DNA from: Leptodontidium sp. MPI-SDFR-AT-0119
Lineage: Eukaryota > Ascomycota > Leotiomycetes > Helotiales > Leptodontidiaceae
Assembly (NCBI GenBank): GCA_020726505.1
Contig: JAHLEZ010000005.1
Span: 2,232,001-2,296,000 of the forward strand
DNA length: 64,000 nucleotides
Direction: 5' to 3'
Below are positions 46,660 through 57,682 of this stretch, one piece after another. Below the pieces are notes generated by a model. That model was not told where the DNA came from, did no database searches, and saw only the letters and a list, made by a program, of their open reading frames with translations. Within the stretch, counting starts at the first letter, position 1. Each line of letters begins with the position of its first letter. The translations under genes were made by a program, and so were the position numbers.

Positions 46660-47045
46660 ACGCCAAGTGACCGCTCTGCTCCACACAGTCAAGATCAAGT
46701 AAACACCATCATAAAGTTAAGTCATTAATTATCCACGCCGATTCAGATGTCGATATAGAAAGAAAGGTACAATTATTCCAAGTCGCACGACAGACACTCT
46801 TCCTTCTTCCATCCATCAATCCCGTATCACTCCCATCACATACATCATCTCTGTTCTCTCTGTTCTCTCTCAATTGTGCCTACCCACCCACTCTTACTAC
46901 TTGTTTCTACTTCTGGTCTCTAGCCACTTAAAACGTTCCCTCTCAAGCCAGTCAATCAAATTGTCACGCATAACCTTGCCCAGCCAGCAACTGATTTATT
47001 TCCTCCATTAATTCGCTTCACCAGCAGAGTAGATCGATCACCAAG

Positions 47046-48275
47046 ATGAGGGCAGTTGGGATCAAAAACGGTCGTGGAAATGCCGACGCTTTCTTCATTG
47101 AAGATAATGTGCCGAACCCAGTTGCCTCCTCAGGCCGCATTTTGGTCGGCATCAAAGCATTCGGCCTGAACCGTATGGACATAATGCAGCGCGAGGACAA
47201 GTACCCGTATCCGCTTCTGCCTGAGTCCGGCAAGATCTTGGGAGTGGAATTCAGTGGCTTGGTGGAAGAGGTGGGACCAGACTGTAAGTGCAAACAAATT
47301 ACATGGGTCAGGATGGGGGAATGAAAAGGTTACTTACTCATGATTCCATCCAGGTGTTTCCGACTTCAAAGCTGGAGATAGGGTATTTGGACTGGCTTAT
47401 GGTGGAGCTGTAAGTGCTTACTCATGCTAGCCATGCTCCTTGTTTCCACGATAACACGTACCAGAGACTAACCACAAGTCCCCATTAGTATGCAGAGAAG
47501 ATATCGGTCTCGGAGACGATGCTTATGCACCTTCCCGATTCAATGGACTTCGAGACCGCTGCAGGAATCCCAGAAGTCAGTCTCTCTTAGCCAATCCGCG
47601 TTAATTTATCTGCCTATGAGAAGCAGTGGCTAACTTGTCCAGACCTACTTTACTGCAATTCAAGCCATCCACCTCGTCGGCGGCATGAAACCTGGCCAAA
47701 GCGTTATGATTCATGCTGGCGCTTCAGGTGTAGGCCAAGCGGCTATCCAGGTCGCCAAAATGGGCGGCGCGTCTACAGTGATAGTCACCGCCGGTTCTGA
47801 AGCAAAGTGTGATCTCTGTCGCTCACTCGGCGCGGACGTAGCAGTCAATTACAACACCGAAAAGTTCGTGGACGTAGTGGAGCGCGAGACTGGTGGCAAA
47901 GGCATCAATCTCATCATCGACCTAGTTGGGCAGAGCTACTGGCATGATAACACGGCCTCAGCGGCTAAGGAGGGTAAAATCGTGCTGGTTGCGGCACTGA
48001 GCGGAAGTATGATCGAGGGCTTCAACCTTCGCGCTCTGCTGAACAAGCGATTGTGGGTATTGGCGACAACTTTGCGTACACGGGATTCGACGTACCAAGG
48101 TAAGCTGCGGGATAAGTTCGTCGAGGTAGCGATGGAGAATCTGAAAACTGGGCGCATGCGGATCACTGTTGACAAGGTGTTTCCTTGGGCCGAGATCTCA
48201 GAGGCGCACAAGAGGATGGAGGCGAATATCAACGCGGGGAAACTGATATGCGTCGTGGATTCGCCGAGCAAGTGA
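47046..48275 (+). CDS. Zinc-independent quinone oxidoreductase (zeta-crystallin type)
   Basis: Exons 47046-47283, 47354-47409, 47489-47575 and 47643-48275 encode 337 residues. A GroES-like N-terminal domain (AFGLNRMDIMQREDKYP, GVEFSGLVEEVG) is followed by the MDR nucleotide fold VMIHAGASGVGQAAIQVA and GADVAVNY, with DLVGQSYW. The catalytic-zinc Cys/His pattern of alcohol dehydrogenases is absent, as in NADPH:quinone oxidoreductases of the PIG3/TP53I3 type. It could reduce an enone or quinone intermediate. It is placed in the cluster and divergent from the regulator. Confidence 0.9.
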
Positions 48276-48947
48276 AAACGATGCAGGGATGCCATATAGC
48301 AGACCTTGTAAAAATACCAAGTTACAAAAAAAAAAGGATTGGAAGATCTTATGATATGTTATTGGTACTAAGTGTAACTAGGTTTTATCGTACTTAGATA
48401 GAAATCTTAGTGCCAAGCTACAAAGCTATGATCTGGCTTTAGAAGACATGGCACGGTATCTTTAAGTAATGATGACTCTGTTCTAGAGTCCACTGTCTCG
48501 GTTGGTATATTAGTGGATGCAAGTCTCTTGAATAGCTTAGTCAACACCGGAAGAGGCTCATAACTTGATATATGATTGAGAGGCTGGTCTTTCTAACTTC
48601 TCAATATGCTCTGTCACAATGGAACATCTTATGGGGGAATCTATTTCGCTTGTGAGTAGCCACATGTTTGCAAATGAATGAGAGCTCATTGGAACGGGTA
48701 GGCTTTGCGAGACCACATGGACAGTTTCACGGGCTAGACGACGGGGTGATTTCACGTGAGGAATATCACCAAATTATCATTACAAAATCCCAATGCCTTT
48801 TCTTTGCCCTTTCTTTTCCGTTGATTGAAATTTCACGTCTGTACTGTACGTTGATATGATTGGCTCATGCTCGAGATTTTATAAATTAGATTTTTACCGA
48901 AACCGACAAGAGTTGCGAAGCAACGCAGTCTTTCAAAGGGCAAATCC

Positions 48948-48979
<32 letters not shown>

Positions 48980-49032
48980 ATTTGTGACATAAATCGTTGG
49001 CAAGTCCATTGTACTTAAATCCACGTGCGTAA
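48276..49032. other. Convergent intergenic region with a long A tract
   Basis: Between the 3' ends of the quinone oxidoreductase and first amidohydrolase genes. Apart from the poly-A run it holds no recognisable gene. Confidence 0.4.
48948..48976 (+). repeat. 29-nt A homopolymer
   Basis: An uninterrupted run of A. It could be a simple slippage tract or the 3' tail of a decayed LINE/SINE-type retroposon. I found no upstream coding remnant or target duplication to decide. Confidence 0.9.
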
Positions 49033-50270
49033 CTAGCAATTCCTTCCTTTCCTAGAGAAATATCTTTCCGAATTCGTCACAAATAGCTTTTGCCACACCT
49101 CATCATCCGTAATCCATTCCCGGAGCACCTCAATATGCACATCATCCGGCACGTCTCTGAAGCCTTCGATATCAGTAAGACGCTGCTGATCTGTTTTGCC
49201 CTTCCGCGCCACGCCGAGTTGCGTATGCGGCCAATCTGAGCCATAGATGATGTGGCCAGGCCCGGCAGCCACGATAGCCTTCACGATGGGCTCAATAGCA
49301 CGCATACCCTCACGGCCGGTGCCATGGCCTTGGTACAGACGCTCGAAGCCAGAAACCTTGACGCTGAGCCGACCTTCGCGGACTAGTTCGAGGAATGTGG
49401 TGAACTCTGGCGTTTTCTCTTCGCCCGGGAACGTGCCGCCGAAGTGGTCTGCGATCATCTTCACCCGTGGATCCATGTTGCGGATTTGTTCGGCCATTGA
49501 TGCCCAGGCTATATAACGAGAACCGGCCAATCAGCTTGTGAGCTTTGCAAGATGGTACATGTGATCAATCATGATGGAGAACTCCTACTATTAGGTAAGA
49601 TGAAGGAAGATAGGAAGGAAGGAAGAACAGGGGGACAGCGAGACAGTGGTATCGATGACTGCATGAATGAATCAATCAAATACCGCGAATGTCACAAAAC
49701 ACCCCAATGGCCCATCCAAGACGCCCAAATCGCTCTGCTAGCGCAGCGACCTTCTTCCCAATTTGCGAGCCGCCAGCCTGGGTGCCGTGACCCCAAGACA
49801 TCTCGTGCAAGCGGGCTCCACGTACTTTGAAAAATTAGTATTGTTTTCCAATACAGATTGACAGATTCAAAAGGAGAAGTAGCGCGAGGAGCATTTTGAG
49901 ACATGTTTGAAGATCTACATATTGAGGTATCGAAGAAATACGAAGATCTATACATACCGCCAGCCGCATGTAAGGCATCGAGCTCAGCGTCAGTGGTATT
50001 GTCGATATCGATTGTAGCGAGGCCACGGAGGGTGAGACCCGAGGATTGCGCCTTGCTCAGCGTATCTAGGAGGGCGCTGGGCGAGCTTCCCTGGATGGAG
50101 GCGTGGACGATCACAACGCAGGTGCAGCCCGTGGTCTTAACTGGGTACTCTGTGACTTGAGCAGCTTTGGGTGTGTAGGACCGTGAGTTTGAGTAGGGGA
50201 ATTTCTCGGGGTCGAAGACATGCGTATGAGTGTCCCAAGCGCCGGCGGGTACTAAAGGGTTGCGTGTCAT
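49033..50270 (-). CDS. Amidohydrolase-2 family protein (lactonase-like), paralogue A
   Basis: Exons 50270-49958, 49824-49684 and 49508-49033 encode 309 residues. It is a TIM-barrel metal-hydrolase-like protein with the N-terminal WDTHTHVFDP (His15, His17) and KFPYSNSRSYTP, then VIVHASIQG, ARLHEMSWGHG, and the C-terminal barrel strand IIYGSDWPHTQ carrying the catalytic Asp. It matches the amidohydrolase_2 group that includes dicarboxylate and sugar-acid lactonases. It is distinct from the second cluster amidohydrolase (57683), which is closer to LigI. Divergent from nothing within 900 bp; its promoter contains a CGG-N11-CCG site. Confidence 0.88.
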
Positions 50271-50593
50271 TGTGGTTCTGGTCTTTTGTTTTGAATTTGT
50301 GGTTGTGGTTTTGCTTCTGCGAAGTGGCTGGCAAGGAGGGTGGAAGCTTATAGGATTGAAATGAAGTTAGATATGTTATTTGTTGAAGATCTCTGGGAAT
50401 TGAAGACAACCACAGAGGAATTTAGCTCTATTTTAAATATAAGTATAGCCGTAGTAACAGTGGATATAATATGCATGAGATTCTCCCGGTCAAGTCACGT
50501 ACCATTCAACTGTGGGGGCGGGGAGGAGTGGTGGGGTGAGCTGATTCAATTACCGGGCTGGTTTTGTTGTCGGGTTCGCGCGGCCACTGTTAT

Positions 50594-50610
50594 CGGCCTC
50601 TGACAGCCCG
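50594..50610. promoter_or_regulatory. CGG-N11-CCG site upstream of amidohydrolase A
   Basis: CGGCCTCTGACAGCCCG, about 325 bp ahead of the start codon at 50270. It has CGG/CCG ends with the same 11-bp spacing as the other cluster sites but lacks the A/T next to them. A one-mismatch version of the stricter site, CGGAACACAGCAGTTCG, lies at about 50637. Confidence 0.45.
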
Positions 50611-51191
50611 GGTGAGGTTTTATCTTCACTTTGGTGCGGAACACAGCAGTTCGTTCATCCCGACGCTAGTCAACTATGTTAGAACTGGTTTAGGCGTTCT
50701 TTCTCGTCCTGTTCTCTCCCGGTCTCTACCATGGGACTTTGGTATCTTAGAGGGCAGTCTACGGGTGCTTTTTTCTGAAGCAAATTCTCTCTGATCAAGT
50801 GCATACTGAACGGAAGCTTGTGACCGAACCCTGAGTTATGCAACGGCCAGGCAGCATATAGGATAGGGTAGCTTAACACATCGAAGAGACAAATCTGCCT
50901 TTACGTGCTCACTGTGCTAATGGTCACGACTTACCTCCAGGCCAAAAAGTGTTCATAGAATCAACTTTGTCTCTCCTTGAAAGTTTTAGTCCAACTAGTC
51001 CGTTACTTGGTAACTTTCATACCTAGATAAAGAGAACTGGTGTCAGATACTCCATTTGTCATTGAAGCTTGTTGCACACATGATAAGAAGTTGATCTGCT
51101 GCAATTTTGTAAGACTTGTTGAAAGACATTATCTGTAGATGAAATCCACCATTTGTTAACATTCAATACAAACTCAGACTTCCTAACTCGT

Positions 51192-52275
51192 TCACTCGGA
51201 CTTCAATTTCTTCGCTTTCATCCCCTCGGATAAAAGCTGTATGACATCCTCGACAGTCTTCCCTCTTACTCTCGCATCCGGCTGCTCCTTTCCAAGCTCC
51301 GAGTCCTCTGCAACAGTACGGTACACTTCTGCAACTCCTTGAAATCTGTGATAACGTGAGCACTCTTCCTATATCTTAAGACGCGTAGATCGAACTCACA
51401 GATTCTTCTCAAACCCTCCATTCTCAGCCATCGTGTCAGCAATCTCCAACATTTCATGCTCCCACCGATATGCCTTCGAGGGCATCGTAACAAGTCCCTT
51501 TTCCGCCAATGCCAGTGTTGACGGGTTGTATTTCTGTAGATATGCCCTCAGTTCCCCCATTACACCCAGTTCATGCGCAGTGGCAAAAGACTGGATCGCT
51601 AATGAGATGAACCCTTTCGTTGTGCATGCGAAGCACATCTTCAACCCCGTCGCCGATCCAATGGGTAAATCTAAATGCTGTGCATTGAGCGCTGCAGCCA
51701 ACGTTGGGTCTGGGATCCTGTCCGGGCCCGACACGATGAGAGATGGACAGTGCCAATTAGGCTTGCCATCCGCACCGCGTTCCTTAGGATATGGCACGCC
51801 CCCGATAATGCCGCCGTCAACATGACGAATGTTGGGGTTGACGCTGAGCAAGGCATTTATTTCAACAGCCGAATTGGGTGACACGGCGTTTAAATCCACG
51901 TAATAAAGGGGCGAGCTTCGAGAATCCGGTGCCGGAGAGAGAGCAGAGACGATTCGTTGTGCCGTGATTTTGGCATCTCGAGGAGGAACAATGGACAAGA
52001 TGGCAGAGCAGGAGGACACCAGATTTTCCAATGATGTCGCGAGCTCGACACCGGCTTTGCGAGCACGCGATTGAGTGTTTTCGCTGCACATGGACCAGTT
52101 ATTACTGAATGGATAGCAGATTTTGAGTGTGGTGCAGAGCCAGGAAGTTGCTTCCTTACCTTCGATCAGCTGCATATGTGAAAACCTTGTAACCGTGGTC
52201 GATGAGTAGCGATGCGATCCCCAAGCCCATCTCACCAATACTGACAACACCGACGCTTGTGAAAGTCTCCCCCAT
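51192..52275 (-). CDS. 6-phosphogluconate-dehydrogenase-like NAD(P) oxidoreductase (DUF1932-type C-terminus)
   Basis: Exons 52275-52160, 52083-51400 and 51345-51192 encode 317 residues. The N-terminal Rossmann motif is SVGVVSIGEMGLGIASLL, with SCSAILSIVPPRDA and YVDLNAVSP typical of the beta-hydroxyacid dehydrogenase superfamily. HVDGGIIGGVPYP, then IGSATGLKMCFACTTKGFISLAIQSF, replaces the usual GxxGxGxxxKxxxN region, and the Lys in GLKM is the probable catalytic base. The C-terminal part resembles the DUF1932 domain. It would oxidise or reduce a hydroxy-acid; the substrate is unknown. The last exon restores a normal C-terminus (EDVIQLLSEGMKAKK). Divergent from the mitochondrial carrier. Confidence 0.85.
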
Positions 52276-52769
52276 TGTCAAGAGAACCAATTTCAATCTC
52301 CAAATGACAGTCAACGTAAATGAGATCTGGGGTGTAGGGGTGACCGTTTAGGATCCTATCTAAACTCCAAGATTCGGTGGTATGCTTTTGATAAAAAGAA
52401 AGCTTACGAACGCAGATACGAGACTCAGGCACGAGATCCAGAACAAAACAAGATAAAGCAAAACAAAATAATACAAATCACGACTAATATTTAATGTACC
52501 TTATCGGGGTTGCTTGAGGCCCCGCGTCAAGTCAGGCACGTCAGGTCAACATCTCAAGCCATTGGTTGGTCCTTGACAGTAGCGATGGAGACTCCTTGTC
52601 GCTGTACCTACTTTGGGAATGTTACCCCGCAAGCCATAAAGTCAAACCCCACAATGAATGTCAGCTGAACTTGGATTTCATGCCGACAGCCCCAGAATGC
52701 ACAAAGAAGTCGGAAAACTCCATCCCAGCTACTTCGCAGTATAAGTCTCCGGCTATGTTGGTCAGACAT

Positions 52770-52786
52770 CGGGGAGCTTCAGTCCG
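52770..52786. promoter_or_regulatory. CGG-N11-CCG site, 6PGDH-like / carrier promoter
   Basis: CGGGGAGCTTCAGTCCG in the 928-bp region between the divergent dehydrogenase and mitochondrial carrier genes. Confidence 0.5.
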
Positions 52787-53203
52787 TTATGCTGTGGCAC
52801 GCTTCAACCTGGTACAGGCGCACCTTCGCATCCGAAGAAGCTTGGTCTCCGTGCAATCTGATACCTTGCGTTCCAGATAGGTTGGATTCAAACTGATGTT
52901 CGTGCAGGTCGATTGCTGCTGGGGTTCTGTTTCAATGTGCCTCGCATAGGACGAAATATAGCCTAGTGGGCGAATGCTCGAGGTCAAGCTTCGTGCCTGG
53001 AATTCTAGGGCCCAACAGAACAGAACAAGCTTCAAAAACAAGATAACCCTTTGTGTTTACGATCAGTTCTTTTTGATCTCTTTGACTCCTGTCTAGCAGC
53101 TGCTTTTCATCTGAACTTGTCCGATGTTGTAATCTCTTCACCATTCCATAGAGAATTAAGTCACCATAGCGTACACTGACACCCAGCCGAACACAAATAC
53201 ACC

Positions 53204-54414
53204 ATGTCGACGACTGAGACCATCGACGCGTCTGTGTTATCTAAAGTAAAGTCAGTTGAAAGGAAGAGAGAACGGACAAGCCCCCTACGGTCTGTACTTG
53301 CAGGTTCAACGGCTGGTGCTGTTGAGATTGGTAAGGAAAATATCCTATAGGCGCAATGCGCGATCCGGAAACTGATGTTGTGGTTTCTAGCAATTACCTA
53401 TCCTGCTGAGTGTACGTTCCCATCTTTCACCCATTATAACATGAATGTATTCTTTGTTGTCGGCCTCACCTGCTGCCAAATAGGTAGTCTGGGACTATGC
53501 TCACGCGGAATAGTTGCGAAGACTCGGATACAACTCAATCAACGCCTATCACCAGGGCAAAAGTCGCCGTGGCCAAAGTTCGGGGCAGCATGGTATGCTG
53601 GTTGTACGACACTGATCATTGGGAACTCCATCAAAGCAGGTGTTAGTAAGTATTTGATGCATACTTATTCCAGTTATTTGTACATGCCTGCTGACACAAT
53701 TGATGGCAGGGTTTGTCGTGTTCGATCAAATTAGGGCCTTACTTCAAGATGCAAATGGCAAGCTTTCAGCTCCTCGAACTGTTGTCGCGGGTTTGGGCGC
53801 TGGAGTATTTGAGTCAGTTTTGGCAGTCACCCCTTTCGAGAGTATCAAAACAACTCTGTATGTACAGCAGCCGCGTGTCTCTTTCCTCATCGCTCACTGA
53901 ACTCCTTCCTAGAATCGACGATCAAAAATCAGCAAAGCCTCGCCTTCGCGGCTTCTTGCAAGCCGTGCCTGTCATCGCCCGCAAACGCGGCATCCGCGGA
54001 TTCTATCAAGGCCTTGTTCCCACTACCGCAAAGCAGTCACTCAACAGTGCTACACGATTCGGCTCCTATGGGGTCTTTAAGCAGATGGCTTTATCCTACA
54101 AGAATGAGGGGGAGAAACTTGGGGGTGTTGCAACATTCGCCATTGGGGGGGCAGCCGGAGTGGTCACAGTATATGTTACCCAACCAGTGGATACAGTCAA
54201 GACACGGATGCAAAGTATTGAGGCCAAGGCTCTTTACAAAAACAGTCTACACTGTGCAGCAAAGTTGGTCAGAGAAGAGGGAGTGTTTAAACTATGGAGT
54301 GGAGCATTACCCAGACTTGCAAGGTTGATATTCAGTGGTGGAATTGTCTTTTCTATATATGAACAAAGTATGGCTATGTTTGAAAAGATAGACTCGGAAG
54401 GAAGATATATCTGA
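53204..54414 (+). CDS. Mitochondrial tricarboxylate-type carrier (Ctp1-like)
   Basis: Five exons, 53204-53330, 53391-53411 (a 21-bp microexon), 53514-53645, 53710-53857 and 53913-54414, close in phase to 309 residues. Three mitochondrial-carrier repeats are visible: SVLAGSTAGAVEIAITYPAEFAKTRIQLNQ (Px[D/E]xx[K/R] as PAEFAK), VVAGLGAGVFESVLAVTPFESIKTTL, and FAIGGAAGVVTVYVTQPVDTVKTRMQ. The PAEFAKTRIQLNQ and TPFESIKTTLIDD forms are those of the citrate/tricarboxylate carrier. It would move citrate-like acids across the inner membrane in exchange for malate or another acid. Its place here links the pathway to the TCA cycle. Confidence 0.88.
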
Positions 54415-54631
54415 ACCGTGTCAGAGACGCAAATAATGAATAACTATTACCTCTATATTATCAATTTGTATATTTATGGAATTCAGGAACACATCGAGTT
54501 CTCCAATAACCAACTGAACACGTTGTACACATTACGATTTGAAGGATTCTGAAGAGTCTAAAGTTGCAAACTTTTCCTGTTTGAAGACTATGGACAGTTC
54601 CTGTCCGATGTAATTAAGCTGACTACGCATT

Positions 54632-54648
54632 CGGACACCTCGACTCCG
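54632..54648. promoter_or_regulatory. CGG-N11-CCG site upstream of the MFS transporter
   Basis: CGGACACCTCGACTCCG, about 340 bp ahead of the transporter start. Further CGG-containing, partly palindromic DNA (54790-54825) lies closer to the start. Confidence 0.5.
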
Positions 54649-54989
54649 AAGTGAACCGAGTCATGTTCGTGGTCGTCGTCTGCTTGGGGGGACCCGTCCA
54701 ATCCCGCGAGGTCTAATAGGTCCCTACCCCTAGCGTCATGCGGGGAGGGCCAGAACCCTGGCAGACAGGTAGATGTATAGATTCTGCGGAGTCGAGCCGG
54801 GAGTCTGACTACCCCGTGGGGAGAGATACAAGAGACTAGAATTGAATATATAATGTACCAGAGATCTCAGTACAGCCAAGGACCAATCCTGTTCTCTGCC
54901 CTTCATACTCATTTATACCTCTCGACTTTTCACCACATAAACAAAGAGGTTGCTCAATCAACAACCACAACAACAACCACAACAGCAAC

Positions 54990-56790
54990 ATGGCCATCTC
55001 CAACCCTCAACAGGCGCTTCCGGTTGCGACTGAGTCGCAGTACGACATAAAGCGCGAGGAGACCTGTGTGGAGGACATCGAGACTAAGCCAACTCAAAGG
55101 ACTGGCCATGTTATGACAACTTTCCATTCATACAGCTCAGAGCACCAAAAGGCAGTTGAGAAGAGACTCCTCCGTCGCATTGATATCCATATCATGCCTC
55201 TGGTCGTCATTATCTACATTTTCAGCTACCTCGATCGGAATAGTGTAAGTTGGGAATCTTGTTGCAGATCTGAACTTCTCAGCTGATGCCGGAGATCAGA
55301 TCACTCAAGCTCGTCTGTATGGTCTTCAGGAAGACACACACGTCACTGGTGCCGTATACAACACTGCTATCGCCATCTTCTCAGTTGGATATGTTATCAT
55401 GCAACTTCCGTCTACAGTCTTGATGACCAAGCTGCGCCCTTCTATTTATCTGGTAACGTATCCCACTCCCTGTTTCTTGCACCCTGACTCATGCAAGTAG
55501 CCAACCTGTATGATTGCTTGGGCAATAGTCAGTGGTTCAACAGCTGCAGCGTCAAGCCCGGCAGGCCTCCTTATCGCCCGGTTCATGCTCGGTCTCATCG
55601 AAGCTCCTTTCTACCCTGGCGCAGTTTACTTCCTCTCTTGCTGGTATACAAAGAAAGAACTTGGCATTCGCATGGCGTTTCTCATCTCTGGGCTCTTGCT
55701 CTCGAATGCCTTCGCTGGCCTTATCTCTGCTGGAATACTTTCAGGGATGGACGGAGTTGGAAATTTGGCCGCCTGGCGCTGGCTCTTTATCCTCGAAGGA
55801 CTTGCGACTATTGTCATTGCAGTCATAGCATTGGTTTTCCTTCCGGACTATCCAGCCACAACAAAATGGCTTACCCCTGAAGAGACTATTGTCGCCCAGG
55901 GCCGCCTGGCCCAAGATGCCGGAAGTTCGGACGTCCTAGACGAGGAAAAGGTCTCCATGATCAGAGGAATTAAATGGGCAATGAAAGATCCACGAACCTG
56001 GATGTTCGCCTGCCTCCAGATGTCTGCTTCCGCTGCTATATCGTGTATGTACTTACTCCATTCGCATTTCGTTGATCCCTCAGGAGCCTACTTTTCAGAG
56101 ATATCTGAGGGCAATCGGCGAGACCTCCGCTCCCAAATCCATATTGAAAAGCAGTGCTAATTTGACAAAGACTCGCATTTCTTCCCGACCTTGATTCACG
56201 AGCTGGGGTTCAAGAGCAATACTATCACGCTCCTTCTGACCTCTCCACCATATATCCTGGCCTTTATGTGGTCACTCGGCCTCGCATTGAGCGCCGATAA
56301 AATGCAAATGCGATCACCACACGCTGCCACTTCTATGATTGTTGGCATTGTCGGGGCTGTCCTCCTGATTGCTGTACCCGCAAAGCAACAATATGCCCGC
56401 TATGCCTTCACATTCCTCGTAGCTTCGGGCTCTTTCGGCGTCTACTCGACCACTTATACATGGCTCTCCTCTACTATCATTCGCCCACCCGTCAAGCGTG
56501 CCGCCGCCATCGGCATCGCAAACACCATCTCCAATTGTGCAGCGCTGTTTGGCGGCTACTTTTGGCTCGATATCTACTCCCCGGCTTTCCGTGAGTCCTG
56601 GGGCTGTGAATTGGCCTTTATGTTCTTGGGCTTGGCATGTATCCTTACATTGAGACTGACCTTGAAGAAGGCTAATAAGCGCTTCGATCAATTGGTTGCG
56701 GAAGTTGATCCTAATGATGCCCAAGCCATGGCTGCTCTGGATGACGATTCCCAGCGTGCTGTATTGAATGGTTTCAGATATATTATTTGA
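54990..56790 (+). CDS. MFS anion transporter (allantoate/tartrate permease group)
   Basis: Exons 54990-55244, 55300-55452, 55501-56044 and 56171-56790 encode 523 residues with twelve membrane segments. DIHIMPLVVIIYIFSYLDRNSITQARLYGLQED (TM1 and loop, across intron 1), QLPSTVLMTKLRPS, and GLIEAPFYPGAVYFLSCWYTKKELG are the signature of the anion:cation symporter family (Dal5-like), which carries carboxylates, vitamins and related anions. SAAISYSHFFPTLIHELGF spans intron 3. This intron is 126 bp, long for this window. It is the likely plasma-membrane importer for the cluster substrate, a carboxylate by family expectation. Confidence 0.9.
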
Positions 56791-57375
56791 GTTATCATTC
56801 TGTAGCCACTCCATATTGTTTCATTCACCTCGAGTTGGCTGTGTTCGAAGTCTTGTGTACCAGCGTTACCAAACTCGAATCCGTATGTGGAGAGTCTCAG
56901 CCTTCGGCATATCTACGAGAGCTTAGAAAAGAATATAGACATGACGAGGCACTTCTCTGTTAGACATATAGCACAATCTATTCAAGAGCAGATATTCTAC
57001 ATTCCCGAAAACAAATCACCCTATGGCCGAGAGATCATTCCAATTCCGTAACATGAGAAAACTTCCCGTGTTGAATGAGATGACTGCAGGTAGAGCTTTT
57101 TGAAGCTTGTTCCAAAGCCATGTTTTATTTATTCATCTAACCAAGTCCCTGTTTCAGCCAGAGCATGAATACGAAGTTAGGGAAATTAGATTCTAAATCG
57201 CTACTTACAATTTATGACCAAAAGAAGCCCGATCGGGAAGTCTGAATCTTAATCTCCTACCATACAATATTCCAATCTATGTTCACATAGCGAATTCCTA
57301 GATTGGCAGCGAGGCGTGTCGTAGATCATTTGCCACTGTCGAAAACTAAATACACCGACGCACCCGGATTATGAC
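56791..57375. other. Intergenic DNA between the transporter and LigI-like gene
   Basis: No gene recognised. It holds the 3' flank of the transporter; the last ~300 bp before 57683 carry the regulatory site, GC-rich promoter DNA (57340-57480) and a TA microsatellite. Confidence 0.4.
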
Positions 57376-57392
57376 CGGAGACTTACTCTCCG
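57376..57392. promoter_or_regulatory. CGG-N11-CCG site upstream of the LigI-like gene
   Basis: CGGAGACTTACTCTCCG, about 290 bp ahead of the start codon. It shares 13 of 17 positions, including both ends, with the site at 41501 at the other end of the cluster. Confidence 0.55.
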
Positions 57393-57558
57393 TAATTCTT
57401 CTCCGAGCCTGTGCTACGGGGGTGCACTGCCCGCTCCCCAGACCGTACCCCACAGCCCGCGCTACGGCGTTAGACTTTCCAGACTAATACTTGCAGGGAA
57501 CTTTCCACTTAAACCCTGTTATGCTTGGGGGGACTAGCACCCATCAGTACTTGATTGT

Positions 57559-57583
57559 TATATATATATATATATATATATAT
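57559..57583. repeat. TA microsatellite
   Basis: About 12 TA units roughly 100 bp upstream of the LigI-like start codon, in the expected core promoter or 5' leader. Confidence 0.95.
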
Positions 57584-57682
57584 CCACATGCAGATGATGC
57601 CCGATATCGTAACATTTCTATTGATGCGATCTACTTGCCCAACATTTTCAACATTTTCAGCATTTCCAACTTATTAAGCACC

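Noticed and set aside
54700..54840. tRNA-like or structured RNA in the GC-rich block before the MFS gene
   Set aside because: Several short inverted repeats are present, but no A-box/B-box pair or cloverleaf could be drawn; promoter elements explain them better.
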